DNA of 64,000 nt from contig NZ_JAACKC010000001.1 in NCBI RefSeq assembly GCF_009939195.1, positions 113,333 to 177,332 of the forward strand, written 5' to 3'. This document shows, piece by piece, positions 16,735 to 25,408 of this stretch (the first letter of the stretch is position 1; every line of letters begins with the position of its first letter). Below the pieces are notes generated by a model. It saw only the letters and a list, made by a program, of their open reading frames with translations, was not told the DNA's origin and did not search any database. The translations under genes and the position numbers were made by a program. This stretch comes from Acinetobacter kanungonis (GTDB taxonomy: Bacteria > Pseudomonadota > Gammaproteobacteria > Pseudomonadales > Moraxellaceae).

Positions 16735-17636
16735 TGGTGGATTTTATCCATAATAATAAAGAGCTGTACGGAGTCGAGGCGATTTGTAGAATTTTACCGA
16801 TTGCACCATCGACCTATTACCGACAGCTGGAGCTTACCGAGAATCCAGAAAAGCGTTCAAAACGAGATTTTCATGATTAGCATCATGCTGAACCAATTAA
16901 ACGAATTTGGAAAGAACGTTTGGGCCGATATGGCGCACGTAAAGTCTGGCAACAATTGAAACGTGAAGGCTATGTGATTGCACGTTGTACAGTGGTTCGA
17001 TTGATGCAAAAGCTAGGTCTGCAAGGTGTTTGGCGAGGCAAGAATAAACAAACGACCCGTAGCCGAGATGATCAGAAAAGAGCAGATGACTTAGTGAAAC
17101 GCAATTTTAGTGCTGATCAGCCTGACCAGCTGTGGGTTGCTGACTTCACTTATATTCAAACTCATTCAGGCTGGGTCTATACCGCCTTTATTATTGATGT
17201 GTTCTCACGAGCCATTGTTGGATGGAAAGTATCTACACGAATGAATACAGATATGGTGCTCGATGCATTGGAGCAGGCATTGCATGATCGAGGCATGCCA
17301 AAGAATGTGATTCATCATTCCGATAGAGGTGTGCAATATCTTTCCATTCGCTATACTAATCGTTTAGAAGCCGCAAATTTACGAGCATCAGTCGGTACAA
17401 CTGGTGATTCATACGATAATGCTTTGGCTGAAACGGTGAATGGCTTATACAAAACAGAGGTGATTGAATATCTAAAAGCAGATTGGCAAGGTTTGGTAGA
17501 TGTAGAACTTGCGACATTAAACTGGGTGGATTGGTTCAATAAAAAGCATGTATATAGTGCTCTAGGTTATGTATCACCATTTGAGTTTGAAGCAATGTAC
17601 TATGATAAAATTAATCTGTTAGGTCAGGTAGCCTAA
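16734..17636 (+). pseudogene. IS3-family transposase OrfB, interrupted by an in-frame TAG
   Basis: Integrase-core transposase beginning at the ATG overlapping the orfA stop. A TAG at 16878-16880 interrupts the frame after RSKRDFHD and probably replaces a CAG/CAA codon; the frame stays open on both sides. The downstream part holds the full DDE core: the D of VADFTYIQ, the D of HHSDRGVQY and the E of ALAETVNGLYKTE. Unless the stop is suppressed or a start near 16920 is used, this copy cannot move by itself. Confidence 0.88.
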
Positions 17637-17674
17637 CTAAAATAAAAAGTCTCAGACAAACCCGGTACGGTTCA

Positions 17675-18731
17675 GAAACACCAAACTATTCTAAATTCCA
17701 AACAGAAGCTTATTCTATTTATAAAGATCCGGTTTGGCGTGATGATTCAAGACGTAATAGAGCTGAATTGGAGCGAGTCAGCTTTTATCATTGTGACCAG
17801 ATAGGTACAGCACAAACATTGAGTAATGCAGCAGGTGAATGTGTCTGGGAAATTACGCAGGATACGTGGGGTACTGCACTCGAGATTCAAATATTTAATA
17901 AAGACAATCCATTTGAGCAGAGTAATCTCAGATTCCAAGGTTAGTATTATGATCATGAAACAGGACTGCATTATAACCGTTATCGTTATTATGAGCCGTA
18001 TAGTGCAAGGTATATGAGTAAAGATCCGATTGGATTAGAAGGTGGATTAAATACTTCGGCGTATGTCAGTAACCCTACTCATTGGGTGGACCCAATGGGG
18101 CTGCAGCCAGTAGGTGGAAAAAAATCAGGATTAGGTCTAGGTATATTATTACCTAATACAATGTCTGCTTTTGCTAAAAAGGCTGAAGATGCGAGAACTT
18201 TAAGATCACTGGGTGCGATTAGAAATAATAACCTAAAAGCAGTGGCAGTGGCAGTGGCTGGTTATGGACCTTATGCTGTGGCAGGGACAGCAGCTACTGG
18301 GTCAGCTGTGGCTCCAGCAGTTGGAAGATTGGCAGCACCATATATGGATACTGGAGCACAATTAGAAGGTGCAGGCTTAACTGCTAAAACAGTAGGTATG
18401 GCTGCTGCAAAAAGTGCTGGAGTTTGAGGAGGAATAGATGCAAGTATACAAGCATGGCATTGTAAATGCATAAAGGATATTAATTATGTTCGTGTTGGTG
18501 GAGTTGCTGTAACAAGTGCTATTGCTAGTGGTTGGGGGGCCGGAACATCATCAGCAGCAGGTTTTGGGCAGTTGGGTGGACTTAGTCTGGCTTAAAACTT
18601 ACCTAAAATGGGGCAATTTGTAAAAAGTAATGCTTCTGGTCTTGTTATTCGCAAATGAGCAAATGATTGGGCAAGCTGGTTCAAGAGCAGTTAAAGCTGC
18701 AACTAATAAAGATAAACCAAGTAAGAAATAA
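17675..18731 (+). pseudogene. 3' part of the broken Rhs gene: core end and toxin tip
   Basis: Continues the frame of 15845-16366. It contains the conserved Rhs C-terminal core (WEITQDTWGTALE, then [34 protein letters not shown], and the cleavage-type motif [10 protein letters not shown] at about 18089-18118). Beyond the core, the variable toxin tip is Ala/Gly-rich ([21 protein letters not shown]...), resembling membrane-active tips. Lesions: TAG at 17942-17944 (a CAG in intact relatives), TGA at 18425-18427 (probably TGG), another stop at 18592-18594, and a frameshift near 18655. The original end is probably NKDKPSKK at 18731. Confidence 0.85.
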
Positions 18732-18740
18732 GGCGTAATG

Positions 18741-19001
18741 ATGTTAACAATGCTAGTAGAAGTAATCATGAGTGTTTTTATAGCGAACTTTAAAGTATCA
18801 GAGCATCCTATTCTTAATATAGTTATTAGAGGCTTTTTAATTGCAATAGTAATATTTGTTTTGGGTATATTTTCTGATATTAAGAATAGCAAGGAAATTT
18901 TTTTTATATTTGGTTTATCTGTAAGTTTGATTGGTGGTTTTTGTATAAGTCTTTTTCTTTTTCTTATTGATAAGTTGTTTAGCTATTTTGATAAGAAATA
19001 G
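18741..19001 (+). CDS. Small membrane protein, candidate Rhs immunity protein (paralogue 1)
   Basis: 86 residues from the second ATG at 18741, which lines up with the starts of the paralogues (MLTMLVEVIMSVFIANFK). It has two long hydrophobic helices (about 30-47 and 53-78) with a short polar turn, and a basic end. It starts 10 bp after the remnant of the toxin tip, the standard place for the cognate immunity gene of a membrane-active Rhs tip. Open and intact although its toxin is dead. Confidence 0.65.
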   Translation: MLTMLVEVIMSVFIANFKVSEHPILNIVIRGFLIAIVIFVLGIFSDIKNSKEIFFIFGLSVSLIGGFCISLFLFLIDKLFSYFDKK

Positions 19002-19003
19002 TA

Positions 19004-19286
19004 ATGCTGACAATGCTAATTGAAGTGATCAAGAGTGTTTTTATAGCGAACTTTAAAGCAGTAGAGCATCCTATAATAAATGTAATAGTAGGTGGTCTTT
19101 GGGGAGGGGCAACAGCAAAAGCAGCCAGTGTAGAGTTTATTGGGGCTACTTAAGTTGTACAGGCTATAAAGAATGGGAGCTGGGGAGGTAAATATTTATG
19201 CTAACCAAGCTATTATGCAGCAGCTTGGTTCAAAAGTTGCTCATGGTGTAATTAATGGGAATGAAAAAAACAAAAAATTCATCTAA
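19004..19286 (+). pseudogene. Composite relic: immunity N-terminus joined to toxin-tip tail (paralogue 2)
   Basis: From 19004 a 49-codon frame begins MLTMLIEVIKSVFIANFK, a near copy of the candidate immunity protein. After VGGLWGG it changes to Ala-rich toxin-like sequence (ATAKAASVEFIGAT) and stops at 19151-19153. Further on, another frame reads IYANQAIMQQLGSKVAHGVI and ends NEKNKKFI at 19286, in the style of an Rhs tip C-terminus. This is the recombined remains of a second toxin/immunity cassette. Confidence 0.6.
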
Positions 19287-19304
19287 TTACCAAGAGAAAT
19301 TAAC

Positions 19305-19577
19305 ATGCTTACTGTAATTGCAGAAACTATCATTTCATTTTTTGTCTCAACCTATGAGTCAAAAAAATATCCTTATTTAACTTGTTTCGTTAAAGGCATG
19401 ATTATTGGGTTATTTGCTTTTGTAACAACTAATGTAATTGATTTTATTAATAAAGATATGCTGCAGCTAAAGCAGCAAATCCTCTTTTTTTGTCTTTCGG
19501 TTGGTTTAGGAATAATTATGTTTTTATTTTTCTCATTTTTTACATGGCTTGAAAGAACAGATTTTAGCAAAAAATAA
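19305..19577 (+). CDS. Small membrane protein, candidate Rhs immunity protein (paralogue 3)
   Basis: 90 residues: MLTVIAETIISFFVSTYESKK start, then hydrophobic helices at about 31-47 and 58-78. Same layout as the protein at 18741-19001 but strongly diverged, as expected for immunity to a different tip. An AAGAGA precedes the ATG. It directly follows the toxin-tip remnant ending at 19286. Confidence 0.6.
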   Translation: MLTVIAETIISFFVSTYESKKYPYLTCFVKGMIIGLFAFVTTNVIDFINKDMLQLKQQILFFCLSVGLGIIMFLFFSFFTWLERTDFSKK

Positions 19578-19586
19578 GAAAAAAGT

Positions 19587-19678
19587 ATGTTAACGATCCT
19601 AGTAGAAGTAATCATGAGTGTTTTTATAGCGAATTTTAAAGCTTCGGAACATCCTATTGTTAATATTTTAGTCAGAGG
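19587..19678 (+). pseudogene. Truncated immunity paralogue 4, cut by the IS5 element
   Basis: ATG at 19587 followed by MLTILVEVIMSVFIANFK and SEHPIVNILVRG, nearly identical to the start of paralogue 1. The frame then runs into the left end of the IS at 19679. The rest of the gene is absent on the far side of the IS. Confidence 0.7.
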
Positions 19679-20717
19679 GGCTTTGTTGCACAAAGCTGTT
19701 CGTAAGGTCTGATTCAGCAATATAATTTCTGAATGAAGAAGCCTACACCCAAAACCTACCGTACAACCAACTGGTCCATATACAATCGAGCTCTCATTAA
19801 TCGTGGGAATGTTGCCATTTGGTTTGATACCACGACTCAATGGTATGCTCAACCAAAAAGTAAACACGGTCGAAATCAAACTTACTCGGATGCAGCCATC
19901 CAATGCTACCTCATGATTAAATTTCTATTCCGTTTGTCATTACGCATGGTCACAGGCTTTGTCCAAAGCCTGATTAAACTTTACGGATTAGATTGGACAG
20001 CTCCAGATTATTCAACTATTTGCAGGAGACAAAAGCATATTGATATTCAAATTAGCTATGAAAAGAGTTGCCATGGACTGCATCTACTCGTCGATTCCAC
20101 GGGCTTGAAGTTTTTAGGTGATGGTGAATGGAAACGTAAAAAGCATCAGCCTGAATATCGTCGCCAATGGCGTAAACTGCATATAGGCATAGATGCTGAA
20201 ACACTACAAATACGAGCTGTTCAGCTCACGACGAATAATGTCAGTGATTCACAGGTACTTGGTGATTTGCTTGATCAGATTCCACAAAATGAGCAGATTG
20301 ACTCCGTATATACCGATGGCGCTTATGACACCAAGCAATGCCGTCAGGTCATTGCAGATCGGCAAGCACATGCAGTGATTCCACCCAGAAAAAATGCGAA
20401 GCCTTGGAAAGATAAAAAAGTTCATTCTCAGGAGCGAAATGAATTACTTCGAACAGTTACACGTTTAGGCAGGACATTATGGAAAAAATGGTCAGGCTAT
20501 CATCGCCGAAGTTTGGTCGAAACCAAGATGTATTGCATTAAATTATTAGGCGATAAATTAATGGCAAGAAGCTTTCCTAGTCAGGTGAATGAAATTCATG
20601 CTCGCGTAGCAGTCCTCAATAGATTTACGGAATTAGGTCAGCCATATACCCAAGTTGTCACTTAAATTTTAGTAACTTAGGGTAACTCTGTCTTTAAAGG
20701 CTTTATGCAACAAAGCC
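19679..20717 (+). mobile_element. IS5-family insertion sequence (IS903-like ends)
   Basis: 1039 bp. Terminal inverted repeats start GGCTTTGTTGCACAAAGC (left) and GGCTTTGTTGCATAAAGC (right, complement), like IS903-group ends. It encodes one complete transposase. The 9 bp on either side (AGTCAGAGG and AGACTAAGT) are unrelated, so no target duplication remains. Deletion or recombination next to the element probably removed one flank, including the rest of immunity paralogue 4. Confidence 0.88.
19733..20665 (+). CDS. IS5-family DDE transposase
   Basis: 310 residues, complete. A DUF4372/IS5-type N-terminus (TYRTTNWSIYNRALINRG..., SDAAIQCYLMIKFLFRLSLR) precedes the catalytic core: D in LLVDSTGLK (about residue 121), D in SVYTDGAYD (about 194) and E in RRSLVETKM (about 264). 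No frameshift or stop, so this copy could be active. Confidence 0.93.
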   Translation: MKKPTPKTYRTTNWSIYNRALINRGNVAIWFDTTTQWYAQPKSKHGRNQTYSDAAIQCYLMIKFLFRLSLRMVTGFVQSLIKLYGLDWTAPDYSTICRRQKHIDIQISYEKSCHGLHLLVDSTGLKFLGDGEWKRKKHQPEYRRQWRKLHIGIDAETLQIRAVQLTTNNVSDSQVLGDLLDQIPQNEQIDSVYTDGAYDTKQCRQVIADRQAHAVIPPRKNAKPWKDKKVHSQERNELLRTVTRLGRTLWKKWSGYHRRSLVETKMYCIKLLGDKLMARSFPSQVNEIHARVAVLNRFTELGQPYTQVVT

Positions 20718-21339
20718 AGACTAAGTTAAAGTGCGGGTTTAATTTTTATTTAAAAATGATATTGGAAAGATAAACGCTGATTTTAGGAACTGTATATATA
20801 CTTTCGTGTGGATCAAATCAAAGAAAAAGCATCTGAAACGGGTGTTCGAAAAAGAAGCCCCATGCATCATCTCCACTCAAATACAAAATTAACAATTTAG
20901 CTTCAAGCAATTTCGGACCAATGATCTAGCAGTAACAACCAATTCAATAACAATCAATAAGCCGTATTGCAGAGCAATCCATTCTTCAAGCTGTCCGAAA
21001 TCTGCGCCGTGCTCAATAAAGAGCAAGGAATATATAGCAATTGAACCTGAAATTTCCCTTAGCTCATAAGTTTCTGCTAGGCGTTTTGAACAAAACTCTC
21101 CTCAAAGGCAACCCGCTCATATATCAAATTACGCAATGATGAATCATCGCATTTGAAGTATTAACAACAGAGCAATATATGAATTTTGTTAAGGAGAGAT
21201 CTATTCCAGTTCATCGAGTCTATGAGTTGGTCTGAATATTGCTTAACTGTAGATAATGGTGCGTTTTGTGAAGGTGATTTATTTTTTGAATCAATTTGGA
21301 TCAAAAGTAGTACTAAACAAAGTCAAGCATGGAGAAAAA
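20718..21339. other. Decayed spacer between the IS5 element and ureE
   Basis: 622 bp with no intact gene. On the minus strand about 20889-21150 there is protein-like sequence in two frames (ERVAFEESFVQ, then RLAETYELREISGSIAIY and FGQLEEWIALQYGLLIVIEL, stop at 20889), suggesting a frameshifted remnant. On the plus strand 21186-21330 reads [20 protein letters not shown] without a good start. I recognise neither. Any promoter of the urease operon must lie here or in the IS. Confidence 0.45.
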
Positions 21340-21822
21340 ATGGAAATTTATACTCAACGATTAGAAGCAGTTACAGAAAATTGTGACTTTGATGTCATTG
21401 AGCTGACTTTCGATACGCGCCAAAAGAGCCGTTTTCGTGCAACTTTAAAAAATGGGATAGATATTGGTGCAGATTTGCCGCGCACAGGCATTTTACGCAG
21501 TGGGTCATATATTTCAACGGAGAGCGGAAATATTCTTAAAGTTGAAGCGAAACCAGAAAAACTGATGAAAGTTTCGGCTCAGCAAGAATTTGATTTATTA
21601 AAAGCGGCATATCATCTCGGCAATCGTCACGTTCCCTTAATGTTGACGCCAACAGCATTATATTTCGAACCAGATCATGTACTGGCTGAAATGGTAGTGG
21701 GTTTGGGATTAAACGTTGCAGAGGTAGATCATCCTTTTGAACCTGAAAGCGGTGCTTATGCACAACATCAACATGATCATCGCTTAAGCCCAATCAAGAC
21801 TTTACATCATGTCCATCACTAA
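21340..21822 (+). CDS. ureE: Urease accessory protein UreE (nickel metallochaperone)
   Basis: Cytoplasmic Ni carrier that delivers nickel to the UreD-F-G complex on apo-urease. 160 residues from the ATG at 21340, preceded by GGAG at 21331; a longer upstream frame is not UreE-like. An N-terminal beta domain is followed by a ferredoxin-like metal-binding domain ([11 protein letters not shown], with the conserved His of the GNRH motif). A His-rich tail (HQHDH..., HHVHH) ends the protein. It overlaps ureF by 14 bp. Here it is the first urease gene, whereas in the usual Acinetobacter order it follows ureC. Confidence 0.95.
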   Translation: MEIYTQRLEAVTENCDFDVIELTFDTRQKSRFRATLKNGIDIGADLPRTGILRSGSYISTESGNILKVEAKPEKLMKVSAQQEFDLLKAAYHLGNRHVPLMLTPTALYFEPDHVLAEMVVGLGLNVAEVDHPFEPESGAYAQHQHDHRLSPIKTLHHVHH

Positions 21823-22474
21823 TCCATCACAACTGCTCAGCCTGTTGACCTTGTCATCAACTGCGTTACCGATAGGAGCCTATTGCTATTCGCAAGGCGT
21901 GGAAAGTGCCATTGATCGAGGGCTGATTCATGATGAAGCCTCCAGCATTGCTTATTTTGAAGAGGTGCTGGAAATGCTCTTGGTTCGTTTTGAGTTGCCA
22001 GTGCTGAAACGTTTAATGCAATACAGTGATGACGAAGAAAATTTCACTTACTGGGCAAACTTTTACCGCGCCAGCCGTGAGAGTAAAGAGTTACTGGCGG
22101 AATCGAAGCAGTTGGCATTTTCTTTAAATGCATGGATTAGAGACGTATTAAAGCAACCCGTTAGAGTGAAAAAACAGCTGGGCTTTGTTCCAGTGTATGG
22201 AAGCCTGTGTGGCACCTTGAGGCTAAATCAATCCGAAGTACTTACAGCGTATACCTTTACCGTTTTAGAAAATCAGGTCTTGGCGGCAGTCAAAACCGTA
22301 CCGCTTGGGCAGATGAGTGGTCAGCGTATTTTGTGGCATTTACATGCACTTATTCCCGCAGCAATTGCGCGTGCATTGGCGTTGCAAGACACTGAAATCA
22401 GTAGTGCCTTACCGCAATATGCCATGCTGAGTATGCACCACGAGACCCAATATTCAAGACTATTCAGATCATAA
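21809..22474 (+). CDS. ureF: Urease accessory protein UreF
   Basis: 221 residues, all-helical UreF family. It binds UreD and recruits UreG during nickel insertion, acting as a fidelity checkpoint. The conserved start [19 protein letters not shown] (SxLPIGxYxxSxG pattern) is visible, as is the C-terminal [11 protein letters not shown] segment. Overlaps the end of ureE by 14 bp (translational coupling) and is followed by ureG after 17 bp. Confidence 0.95.
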   Translation: MSITNPSQLLSLLTLSSTALPIGAYCYSQGVESAIDRGLIHDEASSIAYFEEVLEMLLVRFELPVLKRLMQYSDDEENFTYWANFYRASRESKELLAESKQLAFSLNAWIRDVLKQPVRVKKQLGFVPVYGSLCGTLRLNQSEVLTAYTFTVLENQVLAAVKTVPLGQMSGQRILWHLHALIPAAIARALALQDTEISSALPQYAMLSMHHETQYSRLFRS

Positions 22475-22491
22475 TTTTAAGAGGAAAAAAC

Positions 22492-23106
22492 ATGTCACAA
22501 CGTAGCCCATTACGTGTAGGAATTGGTGGACCAGTCGGGTCAGGTAAAACAGCGCTAACTTTGAATTTATGTCAGGCCTTGCGTGAAAAATATAATATGG
22601 CGGTCGTCACCAATGACATTTATACCAAAGAAGATTCAAACTTTTTAACCCGCAATGAAGCCATGTCTCCAGAGCGTATTGTGGGTGTCGAAACTGGCGG
22701 TTGCCCGCATACCGCTATTCGTGAAGATGCCTCTATTAACCTCGCAGCAATTGATGATTTATGCGAAAAGTTTGATGGGCTTGAGCTGATTATTATTGAA
22801 AGTGGTGGGGATAATTTGGCGGCAACGTTTAGTCCTGAGCTTTCAGATTTAACCCTATATGTGATTGATGTAGCGGGGGGGGAAAAGATTCCACGTAAAG
22901 GTGGTCCAGGCATTACCAAATCTGATTTGTTGATTATCAATAAAACCGACTTGGCACCGATGGTCGGCGCAAATTTAAGTGTGATGGACCAAGATGCTAA
23001 ACGTATGCGTGGTGATAAGCCGTTCTTGTTTAGCAATATGAAAACCAAAGAAGGTCTGGAAATTATTATTTCGTTCATTGAAAAACAAGGTCTATTCAAA
23101 GCGTAA
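22492..23106 (+). CDS. ureG: Urease accessory GTPase UreG
   Basis: SIMIBI-class GTPase that powers nickel insertion. 204 residues, normal length. P-loop GGPVGSGKT at 12-20, the metal-binding CPH motif at 71-73 ([13 protein letters not shown]), and the NKTD guanine-specificity motif. AAGAGG precedes the ATG. Lies between ureF and hupE in the operon. Confidence 0.97.
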   Translation: MSQRSPLRVGIGGPVGSGKTALTLNLCQALREKYNMAVVTNDIYTKEDSNFLTRNEAMSPERIVGVETGGCPHTAIREDASINLAAIDDLCEKFDGLELIIIESGGDNLAATFSPELSDLTLYVIDVAGGEKIPRKGGPGITKSDLLIINKTDLAPMVGANLSVMDQDAKRMRGDKPFLFSNMKTKEGLEIIISFIEKQGLFKA

Positions 23107-23120
23107 TTCGGGGAAACACA

Positions 23121-23687
23121 ATGACTTATTTAAAAAGAACTATCGCCACTTTCGCCGCAGCTTTTCCAATGTGGGCAATGGCACATCCCGGTCATGAACA
23201 ACAGAATAGTTTTCTGACGGGCTTTATTCATCCCTTTACTGGAATTGATCACCTCACCATGGCAATCGCTTTTGGTGTGCTGCTGTGGTCAGCGGCTAAT
23301 CGTTGGAAAGTAGGCGGATTGTTGGGTTTAGTTGTTGCCATGATTGCAGGTTTTAGCCTTGGACAGTTGCATATGGTTTCTACGAATATTGCTGAGTACG
23401 GCATTGTTTTCTCCTTATCTGTTCTTGCCATTGCCCTATGGACCAAAGCCAATCGACTGTTTGCAGTTGCGACCATGGTTTTAGCAAGTTTTCATGGCAT
23501 GGCGCATGGTGCCGAATTGAGTCATTCAGGTCATGTGATCGGTTTAGTCTTCGGTATGGTTGTTGCTATGTCTTGCATCTACGCAGGTGGCTTGAGTTTA
23601 GGTGCTTTGGTACAAAAATATGTGCCACATGGTAAGAAAATTGTCGGTGGAATTGCCGCCGTTGTTGCATTGATTGGTTTGGCTTAA
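23121..23687 (+). CDS. ureJ: HupE/UreJ-family nickel permease
   Basis: 188 residues. An N-terminal signal-like segment ends AMA before the metal-binding HPGHEQQ, followed by FIHPFTGIDHLTMAIAFGV (the family motif HPxxGxDH) and about six hydrophobic helices. Members move nickel or cobalt across the inner membrane and are often linked to urease or hydrogenase operons. Named ureJ in Acinetobacter urease clusters, hupE elsewhere. Confidence 0.9.
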   Translation: MTYLKRTIATFAAAFPMWAMAHPGHEQQNSFLTGFIHPFTGIDHLTMAIAFGVLLWSAANRWKVGGLLGLVVAMIAGFSLGQLHMVSTNIAEYGIVFSLSVLAIALWTKANRLFAVATMVLASFHGMAHGAELSHSGHVIGLVFGMVVAMSCIYAGGLSLGALVQKYVPHGKKIVGGIAAVVALIGLA

Positions 23688-23758
23688 TGATTTTCAGGTC
23701 GTTTTGATGTACAAGTTTAAGCACACCAGATTATTGGTATTCATCACGCAGAGGAAGC

Positions 23759-24637
23759 ATGCAGGATTTAACTGTCAGTCGAACGCATGATGCTCAATTA
23801 TGGTTTGCCAAGTTGGAACTCGGTTTTCAGGCTCAAAAAGAGCCTGAATGCACGGTGTTACATCACCGCAAACATTATGGTCCTGTGCGGGTACAAAAAA
23901 TGCTTTGGCCTGAAAAAACAGGGGTTTGTCATGCCATTATTGTGCATCCACCTGCGGGTATTGCGGGTGGGGATCACCTGACTTTTGATATGTCTGTCGA
24001 TGCGCAGGCACATGCCTTAGTGACCACCCCGGGCGCAGGTAAATGGTACAAAACCAATGGTAAAAAGGCTTATCAGCATATCAATATTAGTTTGAATGCT
24101 GATGCTATTTTTGAATGGTTGCCGCAAGAAACCATGCTGTTTAATGGTGCGAATGCGCATTCAGAAACCATCATCCATTTGGATCAGGCAGCCAGTTTTA
24201 TTGGTTGGGACATGTTGGTGATTGGTCGCCAAGCACGTGAAGAGCAATTTAGTGATGGTGCCTATATCAACCAGTTCAAACTGTTCCGTAATCAGATTTT
24301 ATTGGTGGCCGATACCTTAAGTTTTAAGGGAAATGACCGTTGGTTAAGTTCATGCCTAGGCATGCATGGCCAATCTGTGATGGGGAGTTTCTGGGCAGTT
24401 CCACCTACTCAATATCGTGCCAGTCTAGATTTAGAACAGCATCTGGATTTAATCCGTGAACTGATGATGCGTATGGATGTACCCGTCACCTTAACGGTTT
24501 TGGATGATGTGATTTGTGCACGCTTTTTGGGGAATGATGTTCGGCAATGTCATGATGCCTTTGCTGCCATCAGAGCTAGATTGAGACGCTATTGGTACGA
24601 TCTGGATGAAGAATTTCCACGTATTTGGAGAACTTAA
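23759..24637 (+). CDS. ureD: Urease accessory protein UreD
   Basis: 292 residues. Scaffold that binds apo-urease and, with UreF and UreG, delivers nickel. Family segments present: [36 protein letters not shown] and ESW-like [12 protein letters not shown]. It starts 71 bp after ureJ and 101 bp before ureA, larger gaps than elsewhere in the cluster, so an internal promoter before ureD or ureA is possible. Confidence 0.94.
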   Translation: MQDLTVSRTHDAQLWFAKLELGFQAQKEPECTVLHHRKHYGPVRVQKMLWPEKTGVCHAIIVHPPAGIAGGDHLTFDMSVDAQAHALVTTPGAGKWYKTNGKKAYQHINISLNADAIFEWLPQETMLFNGANAHSETIIHLDQAASFIGWDMLVIGRQAREEQFSDGAYINQFKLFRNQILLVADTLSFKGNDRWLSSCLGMHGQSVMGSFWAVPPTQYRASLDLEQHLDLIRELMMRMDVPVTLTVLDDVICARFLGNDVRQCHDAFAAIRARLRRYWYDLDEEFPRIWRT

Positions 24638-24738
24638 AGTCATTTTAGCCTGTAATTTCAAGACCAAATGACACAACGTAATTTTGGTCATGCACGGCTC
24701 ATGAGCGAAGCATCTCCACGTTTAAATAGGTAAAAGAT

Positions 24739-25041
24739 ATGGAATTAAATCCAACAGAAAAAGACAAACTTTTAATTTTTACTGCGGGCTTGGTTGCAGA
24801 GCGCCGTAAAGCACGTGGTTTAAAGCTGAATTATCCTGAAGCGATTGCGTATATTTCTGCCGCCTTATTAGAAGGCGCACGTGATGGCATGAGCGTAAGC
24901 GAACTGATGCATTACGGCACGACTTTACTGAGTCGTCATGATGTGATGGATGGCATTGCAGAAATGATTGTTGAAGTCCAAGTTGAAGCAACCTTTCCAG
25001 ATGGCTCAAAACTGGTGACCGTACATCAACCGATTATGTAA
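24739..25041 (+). CDS. ureA: Urease gamma subunit
   Basis: 100 residues, the standard length of the small gamma subunit. Hallmarks: [46 protein letters not shown] and [15 protein letters not shown]. With UreB and UreC it forms the (abc)3 enzyme that hydrolyses urea to ammonia and carbamate. Followed by ureB after 19 bp. Confidence 0.97.
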   Translation: MELNPTEKDKLLIFTAGLVAERRKARGLKLNYPEAIAYISAALLEGARDGMSVSELMHYGTTLLSRHDVMDGIAEMIVEVQVEATFPDGSKLVTVHQPIM

Positions 25042-25060
25042 AGAACAATAAGGAATAAAG

Positions 25061-25369
25061 ATGATTCCAGGTGAAGTAATTACGCCAGATCGCGATATTG
25101 AGTTAAATGTTGGACGTGAAACCCTAAAAATAACGGTTGCGAATGCTGGGGATCGACCGATTCAAATTGGTTCACATTTTCACTTTTATGAAGCCAATGA
25201 TGCTTTGCAATTTGAGCGCGAGCGTGCCAAAGGCTACCGTTTGAATATTGCAGCGGGCACCGCAGTACGTTTTGAGCCAGGTCAGAGCCGAGATGTCGAA
25301 TTGGTGGCATTAGCAGGAAAGCGTGAAGTGTATGGCTTTGCGGGTCGAGTGATGGGGAAACTTGACTAA
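25061..25369 (+). CDS. ureB: Urease beta subunit
   Basis: 102 residues, separate from gamma as in most bacteria. Starts [16 protein letters not shown]; contains the conserved [17 protein letters not shown] and the [17 protein letters not shown] end. A structural subunit that caps the active-site flap. A 39-bp gap separates it from ureC. Confidence 0.97.
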   Translation: MIPGEVITPDRDIELNVGRETLKITVANAGDRPIQIGSHFHFYEANDALQFERERAKGYRLNIAAGTAVRFEPGQSRDVELVALAGKREVYGFAGRVMGKLD

Positions 25370-25408
25370 GTCGGGCCATCAAAATCTTTTAAGAATTTAG
25401 AGTAATCT

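Larger units (their letters stand above)
16367..17674 (+). mobile_element. IS3-family insertion sequence
   Basis: 1308 bp bounded by imperfect 26-bp terminal inverted repeats (left TGAACTGTACCGGATTTGTC..., right complement TGAACCGTACCGGGTTTGTC...; 3 differences in 26). It is flanked by a 3-bp direct repeat GAA (16364-16366 and 17675-17677), typical of several IS3 subgroups. It carries orfA and orfB. Removing the element with one GAA restores an open Rhs frame (YRSFIQLIE joined to TPNYSKFQTEAY), proving insertion into the Rhs gene. Confidence 0.95.

Noticed and set aside
19373..19903. 176-codon minus-strand frame across the IS5 left end
   Set aside because: It is the antisense of the candidate immunity gene and the transposase start; crosses a mobile-element boundary and has no ribosome-binding site.
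22620..23099. 159-codon minus-strand frame
   Set aside because: Pure antisense of ureG, which has all its motifs.
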